In this document: positions 10,564 through 22,104 of the stretch, in pieces | Position numbering within the stretch: position 1 is the stretch's first letter | How the letters are laid out: each line of letters starts with the position of its first letter | Source: JABDKJ01 sp964609215 | GTDB taxonomy: Bacteria; Bacteroidota; Bacteroidia; Flavobacteriales_D; JABDKJ01 | Direction: 5' to 3' | Assembly: GCA_964609215.1 (NCBI GenBank) | Contig: CAZSQZ010000001.1 | Coordinates: 1 to 64,000, forward strand | Length of the DNA stretch: 64,000 nucleotides | The notes under the pieces: model-generated | Seen by the model: the letters and a program-made list of their open reading frames with translations, nothing else | The model's database searches: none | What the model was told of the DNA's origin: nothing | Position numbers and translations under genes: made by a program

Positions 10564-13500
10564 TTATTGATTTAGGTAAAGCCATCCAGACATAGTATTT
10601 CTATCTCCGTTTGGAAACTCTATGGTGTAATAGTATGTTCCAGCGGGTAGTAAGGATCCATTTTTAAAGAATGTTCCTTCCCAGTTGTTTTTATAATCTA
10701 TTGCTTGATAAACAACTTGCCCCCATCTATTAAATACTTTTACATCGGTATGGAAACCTTCAATACCTTCTACTGTCCAAGTATCTCCAAAGCCATCTCT
10801 GTTAGGAGAAAAACCAGGAATCACAGTAATTTCGCATCCATCAGGGTCCAACCAATTTGGAATATCATCTCCATCACAATCGGCATTTATACCATCTTGT
10901 GTCTCTTCTTCATCGCTTATTCCATCGTCATCTGAATCAAAATCCTGATAATCCGGTGCTCCGTCATTATCCGTATCTACTGGATTGGTAGGATCATCTC
11001 CTGACTCATCTTCATCTGCAATACCATCATCGTCAGAATCTTCATCTTGATAATCTGGTGTGCCATCATTATCGGTATCCACAGGATTGTTTCCATCGTC
11101 TCCTGCTTCAACATCATCTGGAATACCGTCATTATCTGAATCTTCTTCTTGGAAATCTGGTGTTCCATCATTATCGGTATCTACAGGGTTATTTCCATCT
11201 TCTCCTGCTTCAACCTCATCTGGGATAGTATCGTTATCAGAATCTTCATCCTGATAATCTGGTTTTCCATCATTATCGGTATCTACTGGATTGTTAGGAT
11301 TATCTCCTGCTTCCAGCTCATCTGGAATACTATCATTATCTGAATCCAATTCTTGATAATCTGGTGTTCCGTCATTATCCGTATCTACTGGATTGTTTCC
11401 ATCTGAACCTGCTTCAACTTCATCAGGAATAGTATCGTTATCTGAATCTTCATCCTGATAATCTGGTCTTCCATCGTTATCGGTATCTACTGGATTATCA
11501 GGATCGTCTCCTGCTTCAATCTCATCTGGAATACTATCATTATCTGAATCTAATTCTTGATAATCTGGTGTTCCGTCATTATCCGTATCCGTTGGATTGT
11601 TTCCATCTGAACCTGCTTCAACTTCATCAGGAATAGTATCGTTATCTGAATCTTCATCCTGATAATCTGGTCTTCCATCATTATCGGTGTCTACTGGATT
11701 ATTAGGATCATTCCCCGCTTCCAACTCATCTGGAATACCGTCATTATCAGAATCTTCTTCTTGGAAGTCTGGTGTTCCATCGTTATCCGTATCAGAAGGG
11801 TTTGAAGGATCTGTTCCTGCTTCCACTTCATCTGGAATACCATCGTTATCTGAATCAAGTTCCAACCAATCTGGAGCTCCGTCATTATCTGTATCTACTG
11901 GATTGTTTCCATCTGCACCAGCTTCAATTTCGTCTGGAATACCATCTCCATCTGCATCTTCATCTAGGTAATCTGGTTGTCCATCATCATCGGTATCTAT
12001 AACTTCTGCGTTACAAGGATCACTTAGGTCCACCTGAGATTCTAGTGCATCTGGAATGGAATCGCCATCTGAATCTGGATCTTCAAAGTCTGCAAGACCA
12101 TCATTATCCATATCTGCCGTTGCGCTCTCCGCAGCATCTGGAATTCCATCATTATCTGTATCTAGCCCTATAATAGTATAAATCACAAATGCAGTTGCAC
12201 ATTCTACAGGAATACCATTATCGCAAATCATATATTCCAATGAATCTATTCCACAAAAACCTGGATTAGCATCATAGGTAATTGTTCCATCTGAATTTAC
12301 CATTGCCACTCCATTATTGGGATCAGAAATAATAGTTACTGTTAAATCATCTCCTTCCAGATCAATATCATTTACTGTTGGATCAGTTGTTGCCATATCA
12401 TTAACAACTACTTCATCATCTATAGCTTCTGGACTATCATTTACAGGGATCACATCTATAATCCAAACATCTTCAACACAATTTGCTGGAACGGCATCAT
12501 CACAAACTTCATAAGTGATTGTTGCTGTCCCATTAAAATCTGCAGGTGGATCAAATGTTATTGTGCCATCACCATTTACGGTAACTGTTCCACCCACATC
12601 GCTTGATGCATTAGTCACAGAAACAGCATCTCCATCTGGATCGACATTGTTTGCAACAACATCCGTTGTTACTTGTGTATCTTCTGGTGTTGAACTCATT
12701 TCATCACCTTCTTCTGGTGCATCTTGAACACATGTTATTTGTATAAATAAAGTATCCATTACACAGGAGAAGTCATCACATACATCATATAGTATCATAT
12801 CTCCTCCACAGAAGTTTGATGGTGGATCATAGGTAAATGTTCCATCCCCATTATCACTTACTATTCCACCATTTTCAGAAGAGCTAGGTAAAGTTGTGCT
12901 AATGGAGTCTCCTTCTGGATCTGAATTATTATCTAATAAATCATCTGTATTCCAAACTTCTGGAGTATCTTCTATAGCCGTTTCATTCTCGTTTCCTCCA
13001 AGTGGTGTTTCATTTGGAGTAATCGTAATTACAATAGTATCCGTAACACAGGCTTGAGGAATTCCATTATCGCATACATTATATACTAGTGTATCACTTC
13101 CTGCCCAAGTAGGGTTTACAGGGATATAATCAATAGTTCCATCTCCGTTGTCTGTAAATGTTCCTCCTTGATTTCCTGTATTTCCATTCACGAAATCAAC
13201 GCTTAACGCATCTCCTTCAGGATCCGTATTATTTGCCAGTAAGTCTATATCAACAGCTGGTGATACTAATGTCGCACTTATGTTCTCGTTACCAGATGTA
13301 GGAGCATCATTGACAGGCGTAACTTCAATAATCCACTCATCGGTTACACAATTCCCAGACATATCACATACTTCATAGGTAATGGTTGCCGTTCCGTTAA
13401 AATCTGCTGGAGGATCAAATGTGATGGTTCCATTTCCATTTACTGTAACTGTTCCACCAATATCACTTGAAGCATTGTTTACAGTAACATTATCTCCATC

Positions 13501-16500
13501 TGGATCTATATTATTTGCTATCACATTAGTTGTTACAGATGTATCTTCTGGAATAATATCCATTTCATCTCCTTCAAGTGGTGCATCCTGAACGCAAGCA
13601 ATATCTATGATTAAAGTGTCAGCTACACAAGAGAATGCATCACAGACATCATAGATAATTCTATCTTCTCCACAAAAATCTGATGGCGGATTATAGGTAA
13701 ATGTTCCATCTCCATTATCATTTACTGTTCCACCGTTTTCAGAAGAGTTTGGTAAAGTTGGGTTAATGGAATCTCCTTCCGGATCTGAGTTATTATCTAA
13801 TAAATCATCTGTATTCCAAACTTCCGGAGTATCTTCAATAGCTGTTTCATTTTCATTTCCTCCAAGTGGTGTTTCATTTGGAGTAACGTTAATGATTAAA
13901 GTATCTGTTACACAAATAATTGGTGATCCTGTATCACATACTTCATAGATAAGTTCATCCATTCCGCTAAATGTTGGGGATGGAGGAGTATAGTCTACTG
14001 TACCATCTCCGTTATTAGTAAATGTTCCGCCTGCTGAACCAACAAATCCATTTGGAAAATTAACGTTTAGAGCGTCTCCTTCTGGATCAACATTATTTGC
14101 TATGATATTTACATCGGTTGCTGGGTTTGCAGGAGTTGAATTCACTAATTCATTTCCTTGACTCGGCCCATCGTTTACTGGTGTTACCGTAATTACTATT
14201 TCGTCTTCTACACAATTTTGTGGACTTGCATTATCGCATACTTGATAGGTTATGGTTGCATCTCCAGTGAAGTTGGTAGGTGGATCAAATGTTATTGTTC
14301 CATCTCCATTTAGGGTAACTGTTCCACCAATATCACTCATTAGATTTTGAATGCTTAGTGGATCTCCATCTGGATCATTGTTGTTTGCGGTAAGATCTGT
14401 TGTTGTTACCGCTGTATCTTCTGGAGTCATATCTGTTTCGTCTCCACCTGATGGTGCATCTTGAACACATGTTACCATGATAACTAATTCATCGGAAACA
14501 CATTGCATTGGTGAACCATTATCGCATACATCATAACTTACGATCTCTGTCCCACAAAAGTCTGNNNNNNNNNNNNNNNNNNNNNNNNNNNNNNNNNNNN
14601 NNNNNNNNNNNNNNNNNNNNNNNNNNNNNNNNNNNNNNNNNNNNNNNNNNNNNNNNNNNNNNNNCTGTTGTAAGAGCAGTATCTTCTGGAGTCGTATCTG
14701 TTTCATCTCCGCCTGTTGGGGCATCCTGAATACATGTCACGCTGATAGTTAAATTATCTGTAACACAAAATCCTTCCGGATCGCAAACATCATAACTTAC
14801 TACTTCTGTTCCACAAAAGTTTGTTGCTGGAGTATAGTCTATATCTCCATTGGAATCAACTGTTGCCGTTCCGCCATTATCTGTAGTCACATTGCTTACA
14901 GTAAGTATAGCATCATCATCGGAATTGTTACTTAAAATATCAATATTGTTTAGAGCAGTATCTTCTGGTGTTGCATCGGTTTCATTACCTCCTTGAGGAG
15001 CTTCATCAGAATTACAAACATCATCATTGTCTGTATCAGCTTTTACCTCAATTGTTCTAGAAACAGTATTTGAATCATCTATTCCGTCATTTACCGTTAT
15101 CTCAATCATTCTATCTCCAGCAGTCCCTGGATCTGAATTAAACTCAATGGAATTTATAGCGGATGTTATTTCTGCTGCAGTTCCAGGACCTATGGTCATG
15201 GTTCCTGTAACATTGATCCAAGAACTTGACAAAAGTCCAAGATAGGAAAGATCATCTTCTGCCTGAATATATCCAGAAGCTATCCTTATCGTTGCTGTGA
15301 TACCAGAATTTAAGGTATCAGTTACTAAGGTATTATTGGTAACAGAAACTCCATCTGTAGCACAGGTTTGAATACTTGCAGATTCTATTCCGGAGATTTC
15401 AGGAACATCTTGGCATCCATTACTTTCCGAACTATTGTTATAGCCAGGCAATGGGTTTTGGCCTCCATTTGCATCAACTGGAATACCATTTCCATTTACT
15501 CCATTGTCCGCAATGTTAATTGCTCCATCAGAATCTAACTCAGATGGAAGAATTCCACCATCTGCTTCCAAGGCATCTGGGCAACCATCGTTATCGGAAT
15601 CAAGGTCTAAAAAATCTGCAACGCCATCGTCATCAGAGTCAATACAGGTTGTACCAACAAAACGAATTTCACTAAATTCACGATTGAATCTAGCTACATC
15701 TGTATCTTGCAAACTAAGACTATAACTACCTGGGCTTAAATTAAAACCAGATAAAGAAAGGGGAGTACCATTAGCTAATTCAGTTGCAGTAAATGCATTA
15801 TTACTGTATATTATTTGGTTCGATGCATTTCTTATCTCTAAACTATAAGAACGCAACTGCTCTAGGGTAGCTCCTCCTACAGTACCATATAATTCAAAAG
15901 AGGTCGCAGATGAAAATTCTGGAATAACCACCGTGTACTCAAAGGTTGGTTGAAATTGCTCATTCTCAGTATCGTATACAAAACCATCAGAACCTGCACC
16001 ATCTATATTATTTATTACCCCATTGGATGTAGAATCTGGAGATTGAAAAGACGTACTTGTTGAACTATATGTTATGGCATTTGTTAATATAAAGTTTGGG
16101 GTAAATATTGCACTTGAACAGCCTTCCGATGTATTTAATAACCCATCATTATCTGCATCAAAATCGCAAAAATTATCTATCTCATCACCATCAGTATCTA
16201 GTCCTAAGGCAAATGGACAATCACAGGACTGAATAGATGAATCTTGAGAATCGCCAAAATCTTGTCCGTTAGTGCCTGCTACTGTAGGAATCCCATTCAA
16301 ATTCACTCCACCAACCAAAGTGTCATTCATAATATCACCTCCAGCAAGAGTGAAATTTCCATCGCCTTCTTCAGCATCTGGACAACCATCATTATCAGAA
16401 TCCAAATCTAAATGATTTGGTATGCCATCATTATCTGTATCTAGGTTTGCAGTTAGTTGAGGTGGGTTTACCCAATTATCTTCTGGAATACATGGATCTA

Positions 16501-18145
16501 ATCCAACTGAATGTAAGGATGTTGCACCAGTAGTATTTCCAAGTCTAAAACTGAAAGAATTGGTCAGTGAAAAAATTCCTGTTACTTGAGTTTCACTTGA
16601 AGTTATTCCAATTCCTGGAACAACAGTTCCATTACTGACATATCCTTGGGTAAAACCTCCCAAGGTCCCTATTCCAGAGTAAGGTGAATTATTGGTGGGA
16701 TTATCAACCAAAAGCTCGAAAGAAATATTGTCAGAAAAAGTAACGAATTCATCAATATCATTATCCGCTGCAGTTACTACAAAATTTATTTTACTTGCAG
16801 GAGTAAGAGTTCCCGTTTCAACAAAATCTATTCTAAATTCAGTAAATCCATCACCTGTTCCATGGTCTATTTCTGGTTGAAAATTATCGTCAATTCCTCC
16901 TGCGGAGTTATCCAGTTGAAGTATATTATCATCTGTAGAATATACGATTGTAACCAAAGCATCTACATTGGTATAAACATTATTGTATCTAAAGATATCA
17001 CCTGCCTCGGGATTATTGAAATCAGCACCTGGGCTTTCATTAAATGGCCCTTGTGATGATCCGAAAACAGGAGAAACAACTCCTACACAAGATATATTTT
17101 CTTGTTCTTCACTATTAGGTATCCCATCATTATCATGATCTAGATCCTCTGCATCAATTATTCCATCCAAATCTGTATCTACCAAACTTATTTCAGAAGT
17201 AGTAATCATAGAACCAAAAGCACCATGAATATCAGCACCTTCATTGGTATTGGTTGGAAAAGTAGTCCAGTCAACTAAGTCCTGTGCTCCAGTCCCTGTT
17301 ACATCAATACCAAATGCCGAAAACCCATAAATAACGTCACCAGCATTAAGGTTCATATCATCAAATGAAACCAATGAAAATCCATATTGCTCGTTAGAAC
17401 CTCCATAGTGTTGCTCCAAACCATGTGGTGCATTTGCGTTATTCTCTAAGAATCTCCAATTCAATGCTGCATTTGGTTCACCATAATCCCCTGTATCTAT
17501 GGTAACTAAAGGACCGTAGGCCAAAGGATTTCCGTTTACATCAACTGCAGTAATGGCTGCAATCTTATAACCATTATTTCCATTTTTTTCGCTCACTATT
17601 ACCCCAACTTTTGTTAGATCAACATTGGGAATCCTAAAAGAGTTATAAAAAATGTCTACTCTTTCAATGTTATTTGCAAGTTGAGAACCTGAATTAACAT
17701 TATGGAATACATCCAAGGGTCCTCGATTAATTATGGGTTCCATAAGAGCTGCAGTCATTCGTGAACCATCACCATCTGTCGGGGGATAACTACATTCATA
17801 AGAAGTATTAGTGATTCTCTCCGCCATCAATCGGCTTCTAAAACCACTAGTAATTGCATTGTCTACTCTTCTTAAAATTATAGTATCCGGGGTTACTAAT
17901 GGGTCGTAAGAAAAGACATCTGTGCCCACTTGAATACTGGTTAAGATAAGATCGTTACCCTGTCCCCATTGATGCAGAATACCACCTTCAGTATATGAGG
18001 AAGGAGTAGCTGCTCTTGTTTCAGTATTTACAGCTGTTGCTGGACTCTGAGCAAAACAAACATCGGTTAAAAAAAGTGTTAGGAAAAACAAAGTCAAAAA
18101 CGACTTTAACCTAGTCAAAGTAATTGAACTATTATTAAAATGCAT
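10564..18145 (-). CDS. Giant CHU_C-type adhesin with Ig-like and TSP3 repeats (interrupted by scaffold gap)
   Basis: Two frames on either side of an N run read as one gene. The upstream part begins at 18145 (MHFNNSSITLTRLKSF..., signal cleaved after CFAQ; in-frame ATGs at 18208 and 18274 are alternatives) and ends in the gap. The downstream part continues the same repeat to 10564. Order: unique beta domain (to ~300), TSP3-like calcium-binding blocks (DSDNDGCPDA), two lectin-like spacers and a cadherin-like domain. Then come about ten Ig/tandem-95-like repeats (GGDETDxTPEDTAVTT ... ITYEVCD ... VTPVND), a stalk of ~34-residue TSP3 repeats (DTDNDGTPDYQDEDSDNDGIPDEVEAG type), and a type B T9SS CTD (VIPGFSPNRDGFGDTW...VKVFNRWG...GTYYYTIEF). 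More than 2,500 residues in total. It leads a cassette with PorP/SprF and OmpA genes. Likely a surface adhesin; the ligand is unknown. Confidence 0.85.
10890..12160 (-). repeat. TSP3-like calcium-binding tandem repeats (204-bp two-unit period)
   Basis: The coding DNA just before the CHU_C domain is a tandem array of ~34-residue Asp/Asn-rich units. Each carries two DxDxDGxxD loops separated by an EAGxDxxNPxDTD linker. At DNA level a higher-order unit is visible: the block beginning TCTGAACCTGCTTC at 11402 recurs at 11606, exactly 204 bases (68 residues) away with only scattered changes. In thrombospondin such loops bind calcium and stiffen the rod; a stalk role is inferred here. Confidence 0.85.
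14565..14664. other. Assembly gap (100 N)
   Basis: Exactly 100 unknown bases, the conventional filler for a scaffold join of unknown length. It falls inside an Ig-like repeat of the adhesin. The sequence before it ends in ...DTTPEDTALTT and the sequence after it resumes at FCGTEIVSYDVCDN. Complete neighbouring repeats have roughly 45-50 residues between those points, so at least one partial repeat is missing and possibly whole collapsed repeats. The flanking frames differ, so the N count is not the true length. Confidence 0.95.
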
Positions 18146-18274
18146 AGCGTTTTTTTTAGAATGAAAATCTTTAAAATAATAAAGTGAGTGGGTGTACTTT
18201 TTATTCATGTGTGTGTGTTTTAGAATGTTGGTACTTAACTGCTGTATACTTTTTATCATAATCATGGATACCAT

Positions 18275-18789
18275 TTTTCGTTATATGGAAATTTTATAGG
18301 TCTGCTTTTATTATGATAACTTATTCGTAATTGAAAAGATATTATTGAGAATAATAGACTAAAAACAAATTGCCTTAGACCAATGGTTATAGGCTTTTTT
18401 TAGAAGAAATTTCTTCTTAAATACTATTATGAATCAGGTATGCTGATTTCAAGTAAAAAATCCTTACTTGATTAATCTCAATTTCGACCTAATGAATTAT
18501 TAGAATATTAAATTTTAAGCCCAGAAATGGGTTTTCAAAATTTGATTTAGACTGAGAACAGGTAATTTAAAGTGCATAGAATTTATATTTAAGTATTAAA
18601 GCTTTTGGTATTAGTAATCTTATATAGTTTTCATGGGAATAAGTTTCGTTTTTCGATTTAAAAATTAAACTTTTAAATCATTTTTGGTTTAAATGATTTT
18701 TTTAGGGGGTGAGCTGATCGAATAGTGAGTTGACCTCATAAAAAAAGCCCAGCAGTTGCTGGGCTTTAAAACAAATATAATACGTGATG
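18275..18789. other. Intergenic region upstream of the second adhesin cassette
   Basis: About 515 bases of very AT-rich DNA between the OmpA-type gene that ends at 18790 and the adhesin. It holds the strong terminator at 18744-18767. It must also hold the promoter of the adhesin cassette, but I find no convincing Bacteroidota -7 (TAnnTTTG)/-33 pair: the only exact -7 match (18779-18772) sits just ahead of the terminator. No RNA gene or credible small ORF was seen. The part between 18146 and 18274 is open in the adhesin frame and may be translated if an upstream ATG is used. Confidence 0.5.
18744..18767 (-). terminator. Strong rho-independent terminator after the OmpA-family gene
   Basis: Arms AAAGCCCAGCA (18744-18754) and TGCTGGGCTTT (18757-18767) are perfect complements. 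Opening the innermost pair leaves a four-base loop. On the minus strand the stem is followed by a run of seven T. It lies 23 bases beyond the stop at 18790 and separates the two tandem cassettes. Confidence 0.85.
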
Positions 18790-21048
18790 CTAAAATTTGA
18801 TTATTTTAAATTCTGTTCTTCTGTTCTGTTGATGTTGTTTTTCAGAACACTTAACTCCATTTGAGCAGTGGTTGTTTAATTTGGTTTCTCCATAACCTCT
18901 TTCATTTATTCTATTCTTTGCAATACCTTTAGAAATAATGTATTTGGCTGAAGACTCCGCTCTCCTTGCACTTAGGTTTATATTGTAATCATCTGCACCT
19001 CTGGAATCAGTATGAGATCCTAGTTCGATAACAATTTGTGGGTTTTCCTTCATCACCTTTACAATCTTATCAAGAATTAATGCTGCATCAGGTCTGATAT
19101 TTGATTTATCGAAATCGAATAGAATATTTTCTATTTCTATTGTTTCCAGATTAGCATTTGAAATTTCAGAATCCTCGTTTACTGCAGTATTGCTATTGCC
19201 ATCTTCTACTAAGGTTTCCGTTTTATCTGCATCTACTTTTGAAAATTTTAAATCCGCAACCTCATTTAGGTCAATTGCTCCTTGCTCTTTTCCTTTTGTT
19301 GTAAACTCAATAGTTCTTGATTCATATCCTTCTTTTTCAAAGCGAATATCATAATCCGTATTCTCACTAAGTGGAAGGTCTATGCTACCATCTTCATTTG
19401 TTGCTTTAGACATGACTTCATTACCCTCCTTGTCCAATACCACTATGTTCATATTACCTATAGGATTGGAACTTACATTATCGTTAATTATACCTGCCAA
19501 AACAAAGTTGGATTTTTCTATTTCGACTTCATCCATCACAATCAAATTTTTACTGTGATCACAAGGGGACTTGATTGTCTGAGTTCTTTGATAGTCCGAT
19601 CCATTGTCGATTAAAACCTTATGATCGCAAGGGTTTTCATACAACTTGAAAAAATACTCTCCTTTTGAATTTGAAGTTGTTTCTGCAACAGTTGAACTTT
19701 CCGAATCTATTAAAGCAACTTTTGATCCTTCCATTGGCTCTTTGGTGCTACTATTTACTACTACACCTTTTAAAGCAAAACTCGGTCTTGGCGGATCAAC
19801 ATTGAATTTATAAATATCATCACTTCCCTGTCCTCCCGATCGATTAGAAGAAAAATAACCTTCTGAAGGGTTTCTTAAAACAATTGCAAAATCATCGTAG
19901 TAATTATTAATCGGGCTTCCAATGTTTTCTACCATCCAGGTTTGATCTTCGCCTATTGCTGCAAAAATATCTAAGCCTCCTAACCCAACATGACCATTGG
20001 ATGAAAAATAGAGTGTACCATCTTCGGCCATATAAGGAAACATTTCATCTCCTTCTGTATTTATATCGCCACAATTTTCCGGTTGAGTCCATTTCCCATT
20101 ATCATCCAGTTCAGATTTCCATATATCTTTTCCTCCCTTACCTCCTGGCATATCTGAAGTAAAAAAGATTGCTTTTCCATCTGAACTTATTGATGGATGT
20201 CCAACACTATACTCATCACTGTTAAAATCAAATGGCGTTTCATTTGACCACTCTCCGTTATCATTTTGTATAACTGAAAACATCTTAAGATTGACCACTT
20301 TCCTCGATGTTTTCTTGACTTTTTTCTGAAAATAATTGTTCCGGGTAAACCACATGGTTTTCCCATCAGATGAAAAAGAAGTTCCTCCCTCATGATACAC
20401 AGTATTCACTGGACTTTCCAATCTTTTAAGATCATATAAATTGCCTTGATCACTAATTTGAGCTTCGTAGATATCTAGAAAGGCTTGTCCATTCCATTCG
20501 TGTTCTGCCTGTGTAAGATCAGGGCTGGTTCTGTTCGTTGCAAAAACAGCTTTATTACCGAATACACTTGTGCCCCAATCCATCTCAGGTGAATTGATAT
20601 TTAAAGCTTCAACAGTATATTGGCTTTCATTTTTCAAAAGTTCAAATTCATATTCTCCAGCTAAGCCATGCATTTCTGCCCTGCTATCGTCCTTAACTGA
20701 TTCTTGATACTTAGTCATCCAAGCTCTGGATTCCTCATATTTTCCGAGAGACTTAAGGTTTTGGGCATAATTCAAATAATCAGAAGTAACGGAGTTTTCC
20801 GTTAGTACCAATTCTTCATAGTATTGACAAGCCTTGTCAAAAGCCCTTATCTTCTCATAACTGTCTGCAAGGTTTCTCAAAACCATTGGGTCTTTGACAT
20901 TTTTCTCTACAGCATACTCATACAAATCAATTGCCTTTGAATATGCCAGATTCTCATATAATTTATGTGCTTGTTTGACAATCATACTTTGGCTGCTCAA
21001 TGTAATTACAGAAAATGCCGCTATCGTTAGTGTAATTAATCTTTTCAT
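18790..21048 (-). CDS. TPR / PD40 beta-propeller / OmpA-family cell-wall-anchoring protein (PorE-like paralogue)
   Basis: 752 residues with the same domain order as the protein at 7303-9480. The signal peptide is MKRLITLTIAAFSVITLSSQ. The TPR segment is nearly identical (QAHKLYENLAYSKAIDLYEY ...) and the propeller blades match (SSDGKTMWFTRNN, SDMPGGKGGKDIW, SNGHVGLGGLDIF, SSNRSGGQGSDDIY). Two carboxypeptidase-regulatory-like domains follow, then an OmpA domain (LFDFDKSNIRPDAALILDKI ... ELGSHTDSRGADDYNINLS.RRAES). An extra ~30-residue acidic linker (TETLVEDGNSNTAVNEDSE) before the OmpA domain explains the greater length. It ends the first cassette, 113 bases after PorP/SprF. The paralogy implies cassette duplication. 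No lipobox is visible. Peptidoglycan binding follows from the OmpA family; coupling to the adhesin is inferred from context. Confidence 0.88.
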   Translation of the reverse strand: MKRLITLTIAAFSVITLSSQSMIVKQAHKLYENLAYSKAIDLYEYAVEKNVKDPMVLRNLADSYEKIRAFDKACQYYEELVLTENSVTSDYLNYAQNLKSLGKYEESRAWMTKYQESVKDDSRAEMHGLAGEYEFELLKNESQYTVEALNINSPEMDWGTSVFGNKAVFATNRTSPDLTQAEHEWNGQAFLDIYEAQISDQGNLYDLKRLESPVNTVYHEGGTSFSSDGKTMWFTRNNYFQKKVKKTSRKVVNLKMFSVIQNDNGEWSNETPFDFNSDEYSVGHPSISSDGKAIFFTSDMPGGKGGKDIWKSELDDNGKWTQPENCGDINTEGDEMFPYMAEDGTLYFSSNGHVGLGGLDIFAAIGEDQTWMVENIGSPINNYYDDFAIVLRNPSEGYFSSNRSGGQGSDDIYKFNVDPPRPSFALKGVVVNSSTKEPMEGSKVALIDSESSTVAETTSNSKGEYFFKLYENPCDHKVLIDNGSDYQRTQTIKSPCDHSKNLIVMDEVEIEKSNFVLAGIINDNVSSNPIGNMNIVVLDKEGNEVMSKATNEDGSIDLPLSENTDYDIRFEKEGYESRTIEFTTKGKEQGAIDLNEVADLKFSKVDADKTETLVEDGNSNTAVNEDSEISNANLETIEIENILFDFDKSNIRPDAALILDKIVKVMKENPQIVIELGSHTDSRGADDYNINLSARRAESSAKYIISKGIAKNRINERGYGETKLNNHCSNGVKCSEKQHQQNRRTEFKIIKF

Positions 21049-21161
21049 ATCTTAATAGTGTCTTTTATGTTAAAATATTCAAAAAAGTTCTCTGCTAAAA
21101 ATTCTCTTCTACTACCTGTTTTTAATGGAAAACTCATTCTTGAATTGTTCATTTTATTTGA

Positions 21162-22085
21162 TTAAAAATATCTTGGTGAGAGTATATTTTGCTTGAGGCG
21201 TTTGAAATCATAACTGATCATTAATTCATGAGATCCTGAGTTGTATCCTGACAAACCACCTGTTTGAAAATCATAGGCATAACCCACTCTAAAGAGATCA
21301 CTGACCAGATAACTGGCATTAAAGCCTAAACTTTCTGAGCTTCTAAATGCTAGTCCAGCCCATAATTTTTCAATAAAAAGAATATTCGCGGTGAAATCAT
21401 AAGATGCTACCCCACTGCCTTCAAGCCTGAACAATCCTGTTGGTTTAAATTTCAAGGCTGGATTAATGGTGAATACATAGCCCCCCATTAAATAGTAGTG
21501 TCTTTTGAATGAACCGTAGTTTGCCAGAGTAGAATTTTCTGCTAACTCTTGTTCTAATAATCTTGGAACAGATAAGCCTACAAAATGGTTCTTACTATCC
21601 CACCAAATACCTGCACCAAAGTTTGGAAGGGGCACCGTACTCATATTATTCATAAATAACGGATCGTTTACTTCTCCTATACCTGCTAAATCTGCTTTCC
21701 ATAAATCAACACCTGCTTTTACACCAAATGCTAATTTTGTATTTTTGGTTAATTGAAGTCTATAAGCCACATTAGCATTTAAAGAAGTGGATTCCGAAGG
21801 ACCTAATTTGTCATGTGTAACATCAAGCCCCAGAGAAATAGCTTTCTTTCGCAATGGAGATTGAATAGAAAAGCTTTGAGTGCTGGGTCGGCCTTCTATA
21901 CCAACCCATTGCTCTCTTGCTATCAATGTTGCATTCAATACATTATTACTTCCTGCATAGGCAGGGTTCACAATTAATTTGTTCCAAAAATATTGACTAA
22001 ACAAAGGGTCTTGCTGTGCCTGAACTTTGTCCAATCCTGCCATCAGGATAATTGCCAACACTGTTATATATTTTAAATTTCTCAT
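21162..22085 (-). CDS. PorP/SprF family type IX secretion outer-membrane protein
   Basis: 307 residues with signal peptide MRNLKYITVLAIILMAGLDK (VQAQ^Q) and the family signature QQDPLFSQYFWNKLIVNPA followed by YAGSNN. The body is a predicted beta barrel ending ...LSPRYF. It is very similar along its whole length to the protein at 9620-10540 (shared AREQWVG, RPSTQSFS, HDKLGPSEST, YAYDFQTGGLSGYNSGSHE). It starts 19 bases after the stop of the 6.8 thousand-residue adhesin and so is almost certainly cotranscribed with it. SprF is known to act with SprB in F. johnsoniae; by analogy this is the dedicated export or anchoring partner of the giant adhesin. Confidence 0.92.
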   Translation of the reverse strand: MRNLKYITVLAIILMAGLDKVQAQQDPLFSQYFWNKLIVNPAYAGSNNVLNATLIAREQWVGIEGRPSTQSFSIQSPLRKKAISLGLDVTHDKLGPSESTSLNANVAYRLQLTKNTKLAFGVKAGVDLWKADLAGIGEVNDPLFMNNMSTVPLPNFGAGIWWDSKNHFVGLSVPRLLEQELAENSTLANYGSFKRHYYLMGGYVFTINPALKFKPTGLFRLEGSGVASYDFTANILFIEKLWAGLAFRSSESLGFNASYLVSDLFRVGYAYDFQTGGLSGYNSGSHELMISYDFKRLKQNILSPRYF

Positions 22086-22104
22086 AATTTCTATTTTTTA
22101 ATAA

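Noticed and set aside
10977..12002. Several 64-94-codon open frames on both strands over the TSP3 stalk
   Set aside because: Same periodicity artefact; the adhesin frame has the calcium-binding motifs and is continuous with the CHU_C domain.
18772..18779. Exact -7 promoter motif (TATATTTG on the minus strand)
   Set aside because: It lies directly between a stop codon and the terminator hairpin, so a transcript from it would stop at once.
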